Shown in pieces: positions 47,500-58,451 of a DNA stretch of 64,000 nt. Each line of letters begins with the position of its first letter. The first letter of the stretch is position 1. The DNA lies in NCBI GenBank assembly GCA_023374025.1, contig SIJG01000003.1:3898873-3962872 (forward strand), in the 5' to 3' direction. A program made the position numbers and the translations under genes. This DNA comes from Heterodera schachtii. Its lineage: Eukaryota > Nematoda > Chromadorea > Rhabditida > Heteroderidae. A model generated the notes under the pieces. It searched no databases, was not told the origin of the DNA, and was given only the letters and a program-made list of their open reading frames with translations.

Positions 47500-49051
47500 C
47501 CTTTGATGCTGTTGCTTCTTCATTTTGGCTAATTTTGTCCAGGAGATTGTTTTTTTCCGCTTGTAACTGCATGATTTGAGCAAAGGCAGCTGCTTAAACG
47601 GGGGGGGGGAGAAGCATTTTATTAAAATTACGATAATTTTATGGAAAGCATCACAGTAACCGTTCATTCGCAATTCGCTTACTGTATTTTTCCTTTTTTT
47701 TCGCTTCTTTTGCTTCTTCTCCATTTTGGCCATCTTCGCCTGCAACAAATTTCGATCAGCGATCAGCTTCTGCTGCTCCGACTCGGCTTCAAAGTATTTT
47801 AATAATGCATTTTTTGGTATTTTTGGTGCTATGACGTCACTCAAAAACCTTACAAATAAAAGATTTTGATTACATTAATAACTCTCCTTTAATAAACAAA
47901 TTTTTAATTGATATTATCTCAATATATAGCCCTGAACATTGAGGTGAATTTTCTAATGAAATTTTTAAAATTTTGCAGTCTAATAAGGAAACTTTGAGCT
48001 AATGAAAGTTAAAAAGTATCAATTCCCAAATGTTGTTTTGAAGTTTCTTTAAATTTTTCCACATTTAAGAGACCCTTCCTTATCTCAATTTCAATTGATT
48101 TTGTTGCGTAAATGTGAAACTTTCAAATTATTTTTTGACATTTTGTTAAAGTCAGGGTTCGACATAGACCGAAGTAGAGTCAGATTTGGGTTCGTTCTCC
48201 AGCCCTGAAAATCCTAAAAATGCTTTTATCTCAGAAAAAATTGTTATTTTTTTCAAGGGTCAGTCACCGGTCTACGTCAGTTGGGCCCCACACGTTTGGG
48301 CCCAGCATGTTTCCACTATAACATTCTATAACTTTTTTCTTTGTCATATGAATCCAACATTGTTGGTATCATTCGAACGTTTAACATGTTTAGAAGCTAT
48401 TTCTAAGGTACTGGGTCGTTATATAAAAAACCATCAAATGAAAATTTGCAACAAAAAACTGCCCATAACTTTTTCCTAGTCAACCAAATTAAACATTCTT
48501 AAATCATTCGAAAGCCCTAAGTAACCTCCTTTATTAGCCTGCAAAATTTTAAAAAGTTTGGCTAAGTTTCAAAAAAGTTAAGGCCAAAAATCTCTGAAAA
48601 TATGGTTGCTTATGTACTTTTGGCCATAAACATGATGCGGCCCAAACGTGGGGGCCCAACTGACGCGTTCCGTCAGTCACGCAATCTAAAGTATTACTCC
48701 CCTCAACTTTTCTAGCCTCGGCACTTTCCCCGTTTTGCTAATTTTCTCAGTCCATTCAATTCGTGCAAAAGCCCACCTTTTCAAGTTCATCAATCTTGCT
48801 CAAATGTTTTGCTTCCCGCATTTCCATTTTGGCAAATTTTTTACGCAATTCCTGAAATAATAAAAATATGTCATTTTTCATTAATTAATGTTTTGTGTTC
48901 CGTCCACCTTCATTTCCTTTTGCTGTTCAGCGACTGAATTGGCACAATTTCCCTCATTTTGTCCGTCCTTTTTCATTTGCTCCAATTCTTTGATTCTGTC
49001 CCGAAGAAGACGCAATTCTTCGGACGGACTCAAATTTGAAGACGATGCCAT
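47500..49051 (-). CDS. SPRY-family gene D, 5' coiled-coil part only
   Basis: Minus strand exons: 49051-48908 (MASSSNLSPSEELRLL, RDRIKELEQMKKDG), 48851-48777 (ELRKKFAKMEMREAKH), about 47805-47700 (AESEQQKLIADRNLLQ, AKMAKMEKKQKKRKKRK) and 47592-47500 (AAAFAQIMQLQAEKNN). The first two are phase 0 with consensus GT-AG sites. The acceptor of the third is unclear. The order parallels exons 1-4 of genes A and A'. No SPRY exons follow: the next sequence on this strand belongs to an oppositely oriented remnant. Intron 2 holds the element at 48268-48672. It is either truncated or now encodes only a basic coiled-coil protein. Confidence 0.55.
48268..48672. mobile_element. Inverted-repeat element, CGTCAGTTGGGCCC family
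   Basis: Ends CGGTCTACGTCAGTTGGGCC and GGCCCAACTGACGCGTTCCG, exact 8-bp duplication TCAGTCAC (48260-48267, 48673-48680). The interior has CATTCGAACGTTTAACATG and ATTCGAAAGCCCTAAG phrases shared with many other repeats here. No ORF. Confidence 0.9.
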
Positions 49052-49329
49052 ATTATGAGAGAAAGTATTGAAAAGCAGAGGAAAATTTATATTTTATCTG
49101 TAAAATGTTTTAATATTATCAACCTATCGGCATCGGCAGACTCAAATTTTCCATTTGTTTAAAAAATATATGTTAATAGTTCAGATGGTACGGTTTGTTC
49201 GAAACCGGGTACGGTGAGTGATCCGAATAACTAAATCGCTGTCATATTTGTAATTCATCAGAAGTTTCTTAAACCGCGAAGAAACATATTTTTAAGACTC
49301 GTGAAATATTATTAGAATTCCAAAATTAC

Positions 49330-49615
49330 TGTACTGTCGCTGATCACGAATCAAGCATCCGTTTCGGCCCATTTCGAACCCTAACCCGAATTAGAACAAT
49401 TTTCAGGGTACAAAAATCGAAAATTCAAAATTTACTTTTATGTTCGTGCCTGTACACAATGACCATTTTTGATTTCGCTATGAATTTGGTGCATTCGAAT
49501 TGATTTGGGCAATAAATATGAATTTCGTTTAAAATGAAATTTTGACTTTTTGTTCGAACTAGGGTTAGGGGTTCGAAATGAGTCTAAACGGATGCTGCTG
49601 AAAACCTATAGTTGA
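49330..49615. repeat. Foldback segment related to the 57.5-kb element
   Basis: GCATCCGTTTCGGCCCATTT and CGAACCCTAACCCGAA on the left pair with TTCGAACTAGGGTTAGGGG and AAACGGATGCTGC on the right. Target duplication not found. It occupies the space between the divergent genes D and F. Confidence 0.6.
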
Positions 49616-49751
49616 CTTCTTTTAAATTTCAGTTATAAGAGAACAAGCAATTTGTTCCACTTCTTACAAGGGAATATTCCAAGCTATGATTCGGAAAATG
49701 CTTATAAATAGGTCTTTTTTTGAAAAATAAAAGAATTTGGGGGAATTGCAG

Positions 49752-51579
49752 AAAAAGTTGGTCGAAATGGAGCATCAACAGAAGGAACAACAGAAAAGCA
49801 ATGATCAGATGGAAAAGGTGGAAAAGAAATTTTACGGCAAATTTTTAATTTAATTGCTTTTATTTTTCAAAATGCCGTAAAAGATGCTACAAAATGAGAA
49901 TGACAAACGGAAAAATGATCGCCAAGGAATGGAAGAGAAAATGGACAAATTGGAGGAGAAATTGGACACGGTGGGGTCAAATTTTGTGTCAACTTTTTGG
50001 CTCTAAATTTTAATGTCTTACAATTAGTAACATATTTCTGGCAAAAAAAAATTCGTTTAAATTTCGGCAGAAGGCATTCCAAGAAGAGCTTGAGAAAAAG
50101 GTCATGGAACGAATTGATGTGACAGTGCAGACGAAGGTTGACAAAATGGAAATGGCACATCAACAGCAAAAGGGTAAGGAAAATGAGCAACGATTACTGT
50201 ACCTACCGTAACATTGTTTTATTACTGTCAATTATTAATTGAATTTGTTCCAATTTAAGTTGTGACTGAAAAGGCAATTTTTGAGCGAATCGGTGAATTG
50301 GAAGGACAACAAAAACACCAAAAACAGCAAGGGGAAAAGGAGACAAAAGGCGAGTAGTTAATTCATTAGTGTAAATAATATTTAAATATATTTATCCATT
50401 TAATAAAAGTATGTCCATTATTATTTTAAGTGCTTTTCAGGGGGTCTTTAATATTTTAGAAAATACGACTTTTGGAAAATATCAATTTTAATAAATAATT
50501 TTGGGTTTCTATTTTTAGCTTCTGAGGAACGATTCTCACAATTGCAAAATGACCAGAAGAAACTTTTGGAAAAAATCAGTGAATTGGAGAAGCAGACACA
50601 GAAAAAGGTGAGAATGAATGGAAGAGAAAAATAAAATAAAAATATTTTACGGTAAAAATAATTTTTTAATTTGTTTAATAAATTATTATATAATAATTAT
50701 TAAAAAATATAGAATTATTTACTTTCAGGTGTTTTTAAAATTCCAAGAAAATTGTTGGGATTCCTTCGCATGTCACAACGAACTCAAAATCATTGGTGAC
50801 AAAAGTCTCATTGTCCATCATAAGGATGATGATTATGGTATTTTTAAAATTTACATCAAAATTAATTTCCCTTAAAAAGATTGGCGTTCCGTCTTCGCTA
50901 AATATCCGATTGTGCTGAACAAACATTTGTCTGACTTTTTTTACTACGAAATTTCAGTTCAGAAAAAAGAAAAAAAGTAAGTGAATTTGGTATAAAAAGT
51001 GAAATATTTTATTATTTATTTCTTCTTTATTCAGTTGGGTCATCAGCTTCGGATTCGCTGTTAAACAGCAGACAAAATTGGATGGACCAATTCATCGTGA
51101 AAAGGGCACTTATGCATTTTACAGTAATGGTTATATTTGGATTAACGGAAAAGGAAAGGGAATAAATGCCAAATATTCCTACGGTGTTGGCGATACCGTA
51201 GGAATTGGCGTCAATTCGGCCAGTCGGCAGATGATTTTCACCAAAAATGGACTTCGTTTGGGTTTGCAAAGAAATAAACAAATCTTAAATTATATTTTTA
51301 TTAATTAATTTAAGTTGCCGAAAGGGTTGGCAAATTGAATAGTTACTAAATAAATTATTTTCTTTTATAAGCTAATTATTTGTATATTTTATGCTAATTT
51401 ATTTTTATGTTTAAAATAATCAAAAATCCCTTAACTTTTTCACAGATACTTCTGATTTCTTCGTTTCGCCATCTTTTGCTGATGGTCCATTTTATCCATT
51501 CGTTAATTTGTGCGCATTTGGTGACAAAATTGAGGCGAATTTTGGGCCCAATTTTAAATTCGATTTGACAACTCTCTAA
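49752..51579 (+). CDS. Coiled-coil/SPRY domain protein, gene F (5' end not found)
   Basis: Exons: 49752-49817, 49884-49970, 50071-50173, 50260-50349, 50519-50607, 50729-50837, 50880-50976, 51035-51261, 51446-51579 (stop TAA). Phases agree and give 333 codons. The first four to five exons are coiled coil (KKLVEMEHQQKEQQ, EEKMDKLEEKLDT, QEELEKKVMERIDVTVQ, RFSQLQNDQKKLLEKIS). The last four form a complete SPRY domain (ENCWDSFACHNELKI, WRSVFAKYPIVLNKH, WVISFGFAVKQQ, YSYGVGDTVGIGVN, EANFGPNFKFDLTTL). Exon 4 ends at AAAAG|GCGAG, a GC-type donor. An N-terminal exon like MPKRRK was not found upstream, where a foldback repeat separates F from gene D. Its 3' half is almost identical to that of gene A, introns included. 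Confidence 0.75.
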
Positions 51580-51689
51580 AGGAAGAATTAATTTGTTGAT
51601 CAATTTGCTCTTTTTATTCATTTTTATGTTTTTATTCTTTAATTAAAATTTGGTTTTTTGTATTAATCGTAAAATTTTGTCGTTTCTTG

Positions 51690-52340
51690 GGTATTTAAGC
51701 TAAAAGATGAAAATTTTCAAAAAAAAAAAAAGATTTTTTTCCAATTATATGCTAAGATTCATATTAAATATCTGCTCATATGCTATGCTTTTTTTTTCTG
51801 CGCAATAGTTTCAATATATTAAGCATAAATAACACCATTTCCACTTGGTTTTAGCTTCTACGTTGACTTTTATTATGCCTTTTTTTTGCCTTTTTCAGGG
51901 TTTTCGTGCCTTAAATGCCTTTTTTGGCATTTTGCCGTTTTGGTCCTTTTTTGGCGTTTTTTCCGGAAAATTCCATTAAAAATGCAATAAAATCGGGAAA
52001 ATACATCCCTAAGAAATGACCTGAAAAAATTTCAGAAAATACACTCCTAAGAATTGAAAAAAATTTTTCAAAAAGTGATCGTCAAAATTTATTTATTTTT
52101 TCTTGATCAAAAACTTTAGGTTTAAAAATTTTCCGATTTGAAAAACATTATAAAATGTTTAATAATCATTTAAATGACCAAAAGTTCCCTAAAAATCCGT
52201 AATAAAAAAATTTAAATGCCTTTTTTCATGCCTTTTTCGTGATTTTTGTGCCTTTTCATGCTTTTTTCAATTTTTTGTGCCTATTATAGTGCCTTTTTCC
52301 CGATTTTTGGTGCCTTTTTAGTCGGTCTTTAGTAATTATT
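51690..52340. repeat. GCCTTTTTT-type hAT fragment
   Basis: GCCTTTTTTTTGCCTTTTTC words, CATTTTGCCGTTTTGG, AAATACATCCCTAAGAAATG and a final GTGCCTTTTTAGTCGG. It resembles 2651-3219 but no intact ends or target duplication were found. Confidence 0.5.
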
Positions 52341-52745
52341 AAGAAAAAATTTTTGTTTTTTGTTTTTTCTGGAAATTCACAATTTTGTTTTTAGTAACAT
52401 CTATGTAAGTTTAAAAAAAAGCTTTAATTTTTTTTAGTATTTTTCTTGAAATTTTTGAAAATTTTTTATATTTTTTATGGCGTGAATTGATCTATTCTTA
52501 GAGGAACTCAGAAAACCAAGTTTTTTTAACCTTTTTGGTAATAACTTTTGTGGAACTTAAACAATTTTTTTTTCAATTTTGCATGAAAACAGAAAACACT
52601 TAGGGCTATCGAATATTATCAAAATTATAAAATCTGATTCTTTTCGGCGAATTTATGAATAATTTTCTGTCAAAATGTTTTATTTTGATGGTTTTTGAGT
52701 GACGTCATAACACCGTTTTCTTGCAATAATTAATTATATTTTAAG

Positions 52746-52855
52746 CTGCTGAGGAACAAATCTCACAATTAAAAATAATCAGAAGAAACTTATGCGAAAA
52801 ATCAGCGAAATGGATAAAGAAAAAGAGAAGCAGAAGAGAATGGGGAATTAGCGAA
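52746..52855 (+). pseudogene. SPRY-family coil exon scrap
   Basis: After TTTTAAG: AAEEQISQLK, then a one-base loss, then KLMRKISEMDKEKEKQ in the shifted frame. The flank with GAGTGACGTCATAACACC is shared in inverse with 6340-6540. Confidence 0.55.
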
Positions 52856-53035
52856 AGTGAAAAAATTAAATAAAATTCATTATTTTGTGACAAGTAAACA
52901 TTTTTAATTAACTAAACCTCATATAAAATAATCTTTCAAGAATTGGACTAAAATAATTTTAAAAGCAATTAGGTGTTTATTTTAAGGTGTTTTTCATAAA
53001 TGACCTTTTTCTTATTAAAGATTTATTAGTCGAAT

Positions 53036-53215
53036 CAAAGATGAAGATGAGTACCAACGAAATCGGATGAGACCCCATCAACTTGATCAAACTAGGCCTA
53101 TTTCTGAAGTATCTCGTTCTAAAAAATATCTTGAAAACGACCGAGCAATTCGAGACTTGGTTGTCTGTTTTGACGAGCAAAATCCGAATTATCGCATTCG
53201 GGGCGCAAATGTAGG
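53036..53215 (+). pseudogene. Conserved fragment of an unknown protein, copy 2
   Basis: KDEDEYQRNRMRPHQ, LDQTRPISEVSRS, KKYLENDRAIRDLVV, CFDEQNPNYR. Frame is kept longer than in copy 1 (13017-13250). Homology breaks off into a GGGGCGCAAATG repeat at about 53185. Confidence 0.45.
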
Positions 53216-53229
53216 GGCGCAAATGTTCG

Positions 53230-53640
53230 GGGCAAAATTCGTTATGACAGTATACTATTGTTAACAAATTTTTCAATTTTTTGGCCACATTATTTTTACA
53301 AAATATTTTGAGTGGTAGAAAGAACAGTTAAAATAAAGAATTAGATGAATGATTTTTATTTTTGTTAAATTTTCCGCCAATTTTAATTGTGAGGTGAAGA
53401 ACATAAAATGTAATCAAATAAAAATTATGTGCCTTTGTTAACAATTAAAAATGTGTAAAGGTTGAAAATTTGATTAAAACTTAAAAATGAATTATAATTT
53501 TCAATGGTAATTATAACAAAATTTGAACCCGAAGGACGAGGATCCCAGGGAACGTGGCTTCTCAGACCGAAGAACGACTAAACTGAGGATATCCACGCCG
53601 GAGGAGATCCCCGAAAACGGAGGCCCCCGTCGTCCTCTCC
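53230..53640. repeat. SLC22 3' flank, copy 3
   Basis: Inverse of 4750-5140, directly downstream of the minus-strand transporter gene. Same GATATCCACGCCGG motif. Confidence 0.7.
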
Positions 53641-53647
53641 CCGCCTA

Positions 53648-56263
53648 TTACGGCTTCACCAATGCTTGATCCGCCCCCTCTATATCCGTGCCCGTTGGTG
53701 TCCTCTCATCATTCCGCTTCATCCCTTCCATTCCGCCAGCATCCGCTTCATCTTCCGCTGACATTTGTGCCAATCGGACGGAGTCCAAGCTGATGCCTTT
53801 GGTTTCGACCAACCACAGACATGACACCGTCAAGTTGAGCGTGCCGAGCAGCACAACCGCCAAATAAACACTCACAGCCCAAAAGGAGTTGAGAAAGACC
53901 AACTGAAAGGTGCGACTCGGATGGGAGATGTTAATAATAAATTAATTAGCAAATTGGGATTCGGATGGGAGATGTTAATTAGCTAGATAAAGCGGGACTC
54001 AGTTGGGATAGATAAGCTAACCGAAACTCGTTGGAAATTTTTGAAAATATGAAAAATGTTTCGGAAAAAATATAAAAAATTTCGATGGAGGGGGAGAAAG
54101 CCTTAGTGAACCCTAACGACGCGACGCGTTCAATGGTTGGTGAAGTGCGATCAAAGGGTTTCATCACAAATTTATCTAAACTCACCATAGGAGCGAACAG
54201 AGCGCCAATACGTGCCTAAATTTTGAGAATTTTTTTAATGGATTTTTGAAAATTTAAATAGCAAATGACTGACCACCAACGAGCACGAGCCGACTGAGGA
54301 AGCTCTGAAAGAAGGGAAGGAGAAACAAAAGGATGCTTTTGAAAATTTTCAAAAATTTTTAACAGGTTTTTGAATTCAATTTTGGTAAAATCACCTGAGA
54401 GGAGTAGGCACAGATTCAACTGAACTAAATACAAAAAATAAAAATAAATTTGATAAGATTGCTTGGCAATTTTTTGTATATGTAACATATTTTCTAAAAG
54501 AGAGTCGCCGGTTAAATTAATTTAATTAAAAATCATCAAGTTGGAGTTCCAGACAGATAATCAGTTATGCCGATCGAGAGTCGTTTTACAAAATGTTTCG
54601 CAAAAAATTAATATTTTTTGCCATTTTGGCCTCCATTTTCCAAAAATATGGTAAAATGAGGGTGCGGCGTTGCCAATAGGCGCCGCCGGGAAAATTTTTG
54701 AGTATTTTAATGCAAATTTGTTAAGAAAATTGCTTAACATTTCAAAATTTACTGAAAATTTTTTACTTTTTTTGGATTTCGGGGCGGGGGGGGGGGGCTT
54801 AGCCCCTGTGCCCCCCCCCTGCCTATGCCCTTGAATGTACCTTTTTTTTCTAAAAATTATTGTCAAAATGTTCAGAAAACCAAATTTTTAAACTTTTTGC
54901 TAATAATAAATAACAAAATTCTTTGAAATTTTTCCAGGCTAATAGAGAAATCTTAGAACTATAGAATGATGATACTTTCCGAATGCTACTGATTTTTCTG
55001 CATTTTTGTTGCAAATCAGTCCACTAACCAACCACAAATAGCATGCGTCCCATGTGAATTCGATGAAAACTGTGCCGACCACATTGATCAGAAGAATGCC
55101 AATGCCGTGGTGATCGACGAGAACAAGCCAACTGAGCAACACAAAGCAGAGGATGACCACCAGCTGAGAACACTGGTGCAAATTGCGACGGGAGAAGCGG
55201 GGAAAGTACGTGTCGATGAGGACGAGCACAATTTTGGAGAATGCGATCAGAATGGAGAGCAGAGACTGATTTCGGGGGAGGGGGTGATCAGAGTATGAAT
55301 TGTTTCAGCCAAGAATGTGATCAAAACGTAGAGAAAGTATTAGAGGAAGGGTTGATCGAAAAGTATATTGGAGAAAAGTGATCAGAGTAAAAATTAAAGA
55401 ATAAAGAGAGATTAAAGTGATCAACGTCACTCGCAAGAAGATTTAATCAACAAATTGAATAGAGTGAAACTCCACCTGGTTCAGGTACAGGTCGCCGCTG
55501 ATGAATGCGCTGTTCAAGTCGATGGAATAGCCACAGATTGCTGCGGTGAACCTGAACATGCCCAAATTTATGCGTTGAAAATAGGAAAGTTAATGGAAAT
55601 TTACAAAAAATTTCATGAAATTCCAAAAATTAAGAATTTTCAATAGGTCATGCTGAATGACCGCCATATTGGCATTTGTTTTCTTAAAGATGAAAAACAT
55701 TTTCTCACTTACCACATGACCCAAAGGACGGCCACCTGATAAAACAATTAATTAATGATTAATTAATTAAATTTGCATTGTCACCCGTTTGAACAATGCC
55801 TTCTCGTGCACCAAATCCCGGAAGGTTCGCTCCTTTTCCGGCATCGATCTGTGCACAACAGTAGTGAACGGCACGCCCGCAATTTGAGCAATTCTCAAGG
55901 GAAAGAGACGACAAATTTTATATATTTCTACATATTCGTAAATTGCATATATTGTAGTCGTGACCGGAAAATGTGTTTTTAATGGAAAAATGTTTTTGCC
56001 CGAAGAGCAAAAAAAAAGGTCTTAAGATTCCCCCCCCCCCTCCCGCCGAAAAATTTTTCTGGCTACTGGCTTGAGCCAGGATATTTGTAATAATTGTTTA
56101 AAAAGTGGCTAAAACAACTGACCAGCCACATTGGACTTTCGGGGAACACAAACACCACAAACAGAAGGGCGGGCAGTGCAACAATTGCGCACACAATGCT
56201 GGCAGAAGATTGCCAATGCGGGAACAGCAAACAGAGCAAAGTAAGCGCGAGACGAGCAATGCC
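53648..56263 (-). CDS. SLC22-type (organic cation/anion) transporter, N-terminus missing
   Basis: Minus-strand exons: 56263-56123, about 55893-55786, 55735-55713, 55551-55476, 55265-55025, 54419-54395, 54304-54274, 54215-54186, 53902-53648 (stop TAA). They encode the second half of a 12-TM transporter: a helix pair ending FVFPESPMWL (SLC22 ESPRWL signature), a loop (PEKERTFRDLVHEK), VAVLWVMW-FTAAICGYSIDLN (TM7), LSILIAFSKIVLVL... helices, then ESVPTPLRASSVGSCS and ARIGALFAPM and the final helix with LVETKG. The link between the first two exons is out of phase, so a short exon is missing or the gene is damaged. TM1-TM5 exons are absent: a tandem minisatellite begins right at the 5' splice site of the first recognised exon. 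Membrane uptake of organic ions is the family role; the substrate is unknown. Confidence 0.72.
54580..54850. repeat. Hairpin-bearing element scrap in an SLC22 intron
   Basis: Contains CGGCGTTGCCAATAGGCGCC, GGGAAAATTTTTGAG and two G/C-runs around 54783-54822 ending in TGCCTATGCCCTTGAATG. It is the inverse of the GGGCGTAGCCAG...GGGG segment at 23480-23760. Confidence 0.6.
54666..54687. repeat. GC-rich hairpin module, copy g
   Basis: GGCGTTGCC-AATA-GGCGCCGCC, with two non-Watson-Crick stem positions. Confidence 0.65.
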
Positions 56264-56575
56264 CTGGAGAGTAATTACAATGGCATAATTACCAGGGGTA
56301 ATGCCATGGGTAATCACAAATGCATAATGACCCAGAGTAATGCCCTGTGGTAATTAAAATGGCATAATGACCAAGGGCAATGCCATGGGTAATCACAATT
56401 GCATAATGACCCAGAGTAATGCCTTGTGGTAATTACAATGGCGTGGAATGCCATGTGACCGATGACAACGGCATGGAGGATAGGGCGAATTGTAATGGCA
56501 CAATCCACCCGGCGGGGATTGCCTTGGGAGGAGAGGCAAATTATAATGGCACAAACCCGGGGTAATCCATGGGGA
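56264..56575. repeat. Minisatellite, unit about 85 bp
   Basis: Tandem imperfect units containing GGTAATGCCATGGGTAATCA, CAATTGCATAATGACCC, AGAGTAATGCC and GGTAATTACAATGGC. Some bases differ between units. The last unit abuts the acceptor (CTCTCCAG) of the SLC22 exon at 56263. Confidence 0.75.
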
Positions 56576-56936
56576 CAAGGGATGGGCGAAACTTCGAGCT
56601 TCGAAAGCTTCGCGTTTTTTGGGCTTCGAGCTTCGGGTAATTTACCCGAAGTTTCGAGAAAAATACACCCCTAAAGATTGGCTTATGGTAAAATTTAATT
56701 TAAATATCATTACTAACTTTTTGTTTTAAATCTTTGTTTGATGGGTGGTCAAGTGGGTTATGCTCTTGGATCCATTCCTAATTTTTGCGTTGGATCAGTT
56801 CCCCTCCAAGTTATTGTTTTTCTTTTTAATTTTTCAAAAATTAACAATTAAAAATATGGAAAAATAGGCTCATAATCTGAAAATTTTTACATTTTGCTTA
56901 AATTTGTTAACATGATACGCCAAACTCCCAACCTCC

Positions 56937-56958
56937 GGCGGCGCCTATAGGCACCGCC
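56937..56958. repeat. GC-rich hairpin module, copy h
   Basis: GGCGGCGCC-TATA-GGCACCGCC (reverse orientation), A-C mismatch or G-T pair depending on the strand. Confidence 0.75.
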
Positions 56959-57073
56959 GTGTGCCTCAAAACTCCTATTTTTTTTCTTAGAAAAATGGCC
57001 CAAAATCAAATCTGATCATTTTTTAGTGAAAATCTTGTTAACAAATTGTATTCAAATTTTCAAAAATTTTCCC

Positions 57074-57095
57074 GGAGGCGCCTACCAGCGCCGCC
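57074..57095. repeat. GC-rich hairpin module, copy i
   Basis: GGAGGCGCC-TACC-AGCGCCGCC, a diverged copy 137 bases from copy h in the same orientation. Confidence 0.65.
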
Positions 57096-57447
57096 AGCGC
57101 TCTCTTTCCAAAAAGTTTTTTGGAAAAAGTGCGCCGCTAAAAAGCTTTTTATTGATTTTTTAAATTTGGTATTTTACAAAATAATGATTTTTGCTTTATG
57201 GTTTTGACTATTAAAAAAAGTTGTAGAAAAAATTTGGCGTTTTTTGGAATTTTACGTATTTCATTTTTTTACTTTCGAAAATTTCGCATTTAGAATTTTA
57301 TTTTCCGATTTAGCACATCCCTGGTACGCACCCTTTCACCCAAAAAATTTTCTTTAAAAAATGCGCAACAAAAAAAGTCGGGTGAAGAGTAAAATTTTAC
57401 TTAAGATTAGTGATCGAACTTTTCTTGTATTTATAAATTCCGGAGAC

Positions 57448-57953
57448 GGTAATATTGCCGATGGTATCACACCTTTTTTGAATTTATTTTTTTAATTTTT
57501 CAAAATCATAAAAACATTTTTCTAGGGGGTTTTCGGGCTCGCTGAACACGAATATGACATCTATTTCGACCCAATTTCAATCCCGGACCCGAATTTGAAC
57601 AAAAAGTCGAAAATCCAAAATTTTCAAAATTCACATTTATGCAACAAATTGCTCAAAATGTACGAAAGAACAGCGAAATGAGCTTATTCGCAACGATAAA
57701 ACTCAGAGACATGCAACCAAAAATTATAAAAGACATTTTCGCAATCGCCAAAGCGCTGACGTCAAATAAATTAATTTTGAAAATTTTGGATTTTCGACTT
57801 TTTGTTCGAATTCGGGTCCGGGATTGAAATTGGGTCAAAATAGATGTCCTATTCGTGTTCAGCGAGCCCGAAAACCCCCTAAAAAATGTTTTTATGATTT
57901 TGAAATTAAAAGAATAAATTCAAAAAAGGTGTGATACCATCGGCAATATTACC
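57448..57953. mobile_element. Palindromic element, GGTAATATTGCCGATGG family
   Basis: Arms of about 180 bases are near-perfect inverse copies: GGTAATATTGCCGATGG, GTATCACACCTTTTTTGAA, GGGTTTTCGGGCTCGCTGAA. Exact 8-bp duplication CCGGAGAC (57440-57447, 57954-57961). The spacer has no significant ORF. Arm-like scraps occur near 32.5 and 49.4 kb. Confidence 0.92.
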
Positions 57954-58297
57954 CCGGAGACTAAGCTTTCGTATGGTACCAAAAATGTAAAATTTGGCTA
58001 AGTTAGAAAAAAGTTATGGCCTATGAAACTGAGGTTGATCACTGAAGCTGATTGGACGCGTAAGCTGCAGTAAAGCCGTCAAACCTTCATAAGTACAAGA
58101 AAAGAGCAATCACTGACATTGTGAGAAAAAATGGGTCAAAACCCAATATTTCCAAACAATTTTAGAGAAAAATAATTTTCAATGTGCAGAGATGCGAATA
58201 TTTCTCTCTGTCATATAATAGTTTTTTTTCTGCCTCCTTCTTTTTCTCTCTTTTTCCTCTTTTATTTCCTTTGTCTTACTGACCAAAATGACCAAAA

Positions 58298-58451
58298 AAA
58301 TGTCTAACCAATTATATTTCAATTTTGTTCTTCTCTTCCCTCCCATGCATATTTTTAACATTAAGAAATCAATACCGAAATTTTGAAAAGAAAGAGACTG
58401 GCTGACATGTAAACAAAATTGAAGGAATGAATGGTCATTTATTTTTAGGTA
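58298..58451. repeat. Paralogous block, copy 2 (copy 1 at 12-180)
   Basis: Same order of TGTCTAACCAATT, TTCTTCTCTTCCC and GGTCATTTATTTTT as at the left edge of the window; ends at the element at 58452. Confidence 0.6.

Larger units (their letters stand above)
56577..57400. repeat. hAT-type left end (GAGCTTCG type) and hairpin-bearing DNA
   Basis: Starts AGGGATGGGCGAAACTTCG followed by an array of CTTCGAGCTTCGGG words and an AAATACACCCCTAAAG phrase. Two hairpin copies (56937-56958, 57074-57095) follow. A TAGCACATCCCTGG end at 57313 belongs to a different word family, so the insertion history is mixed. No gene is visible. Confidence 0.5.
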
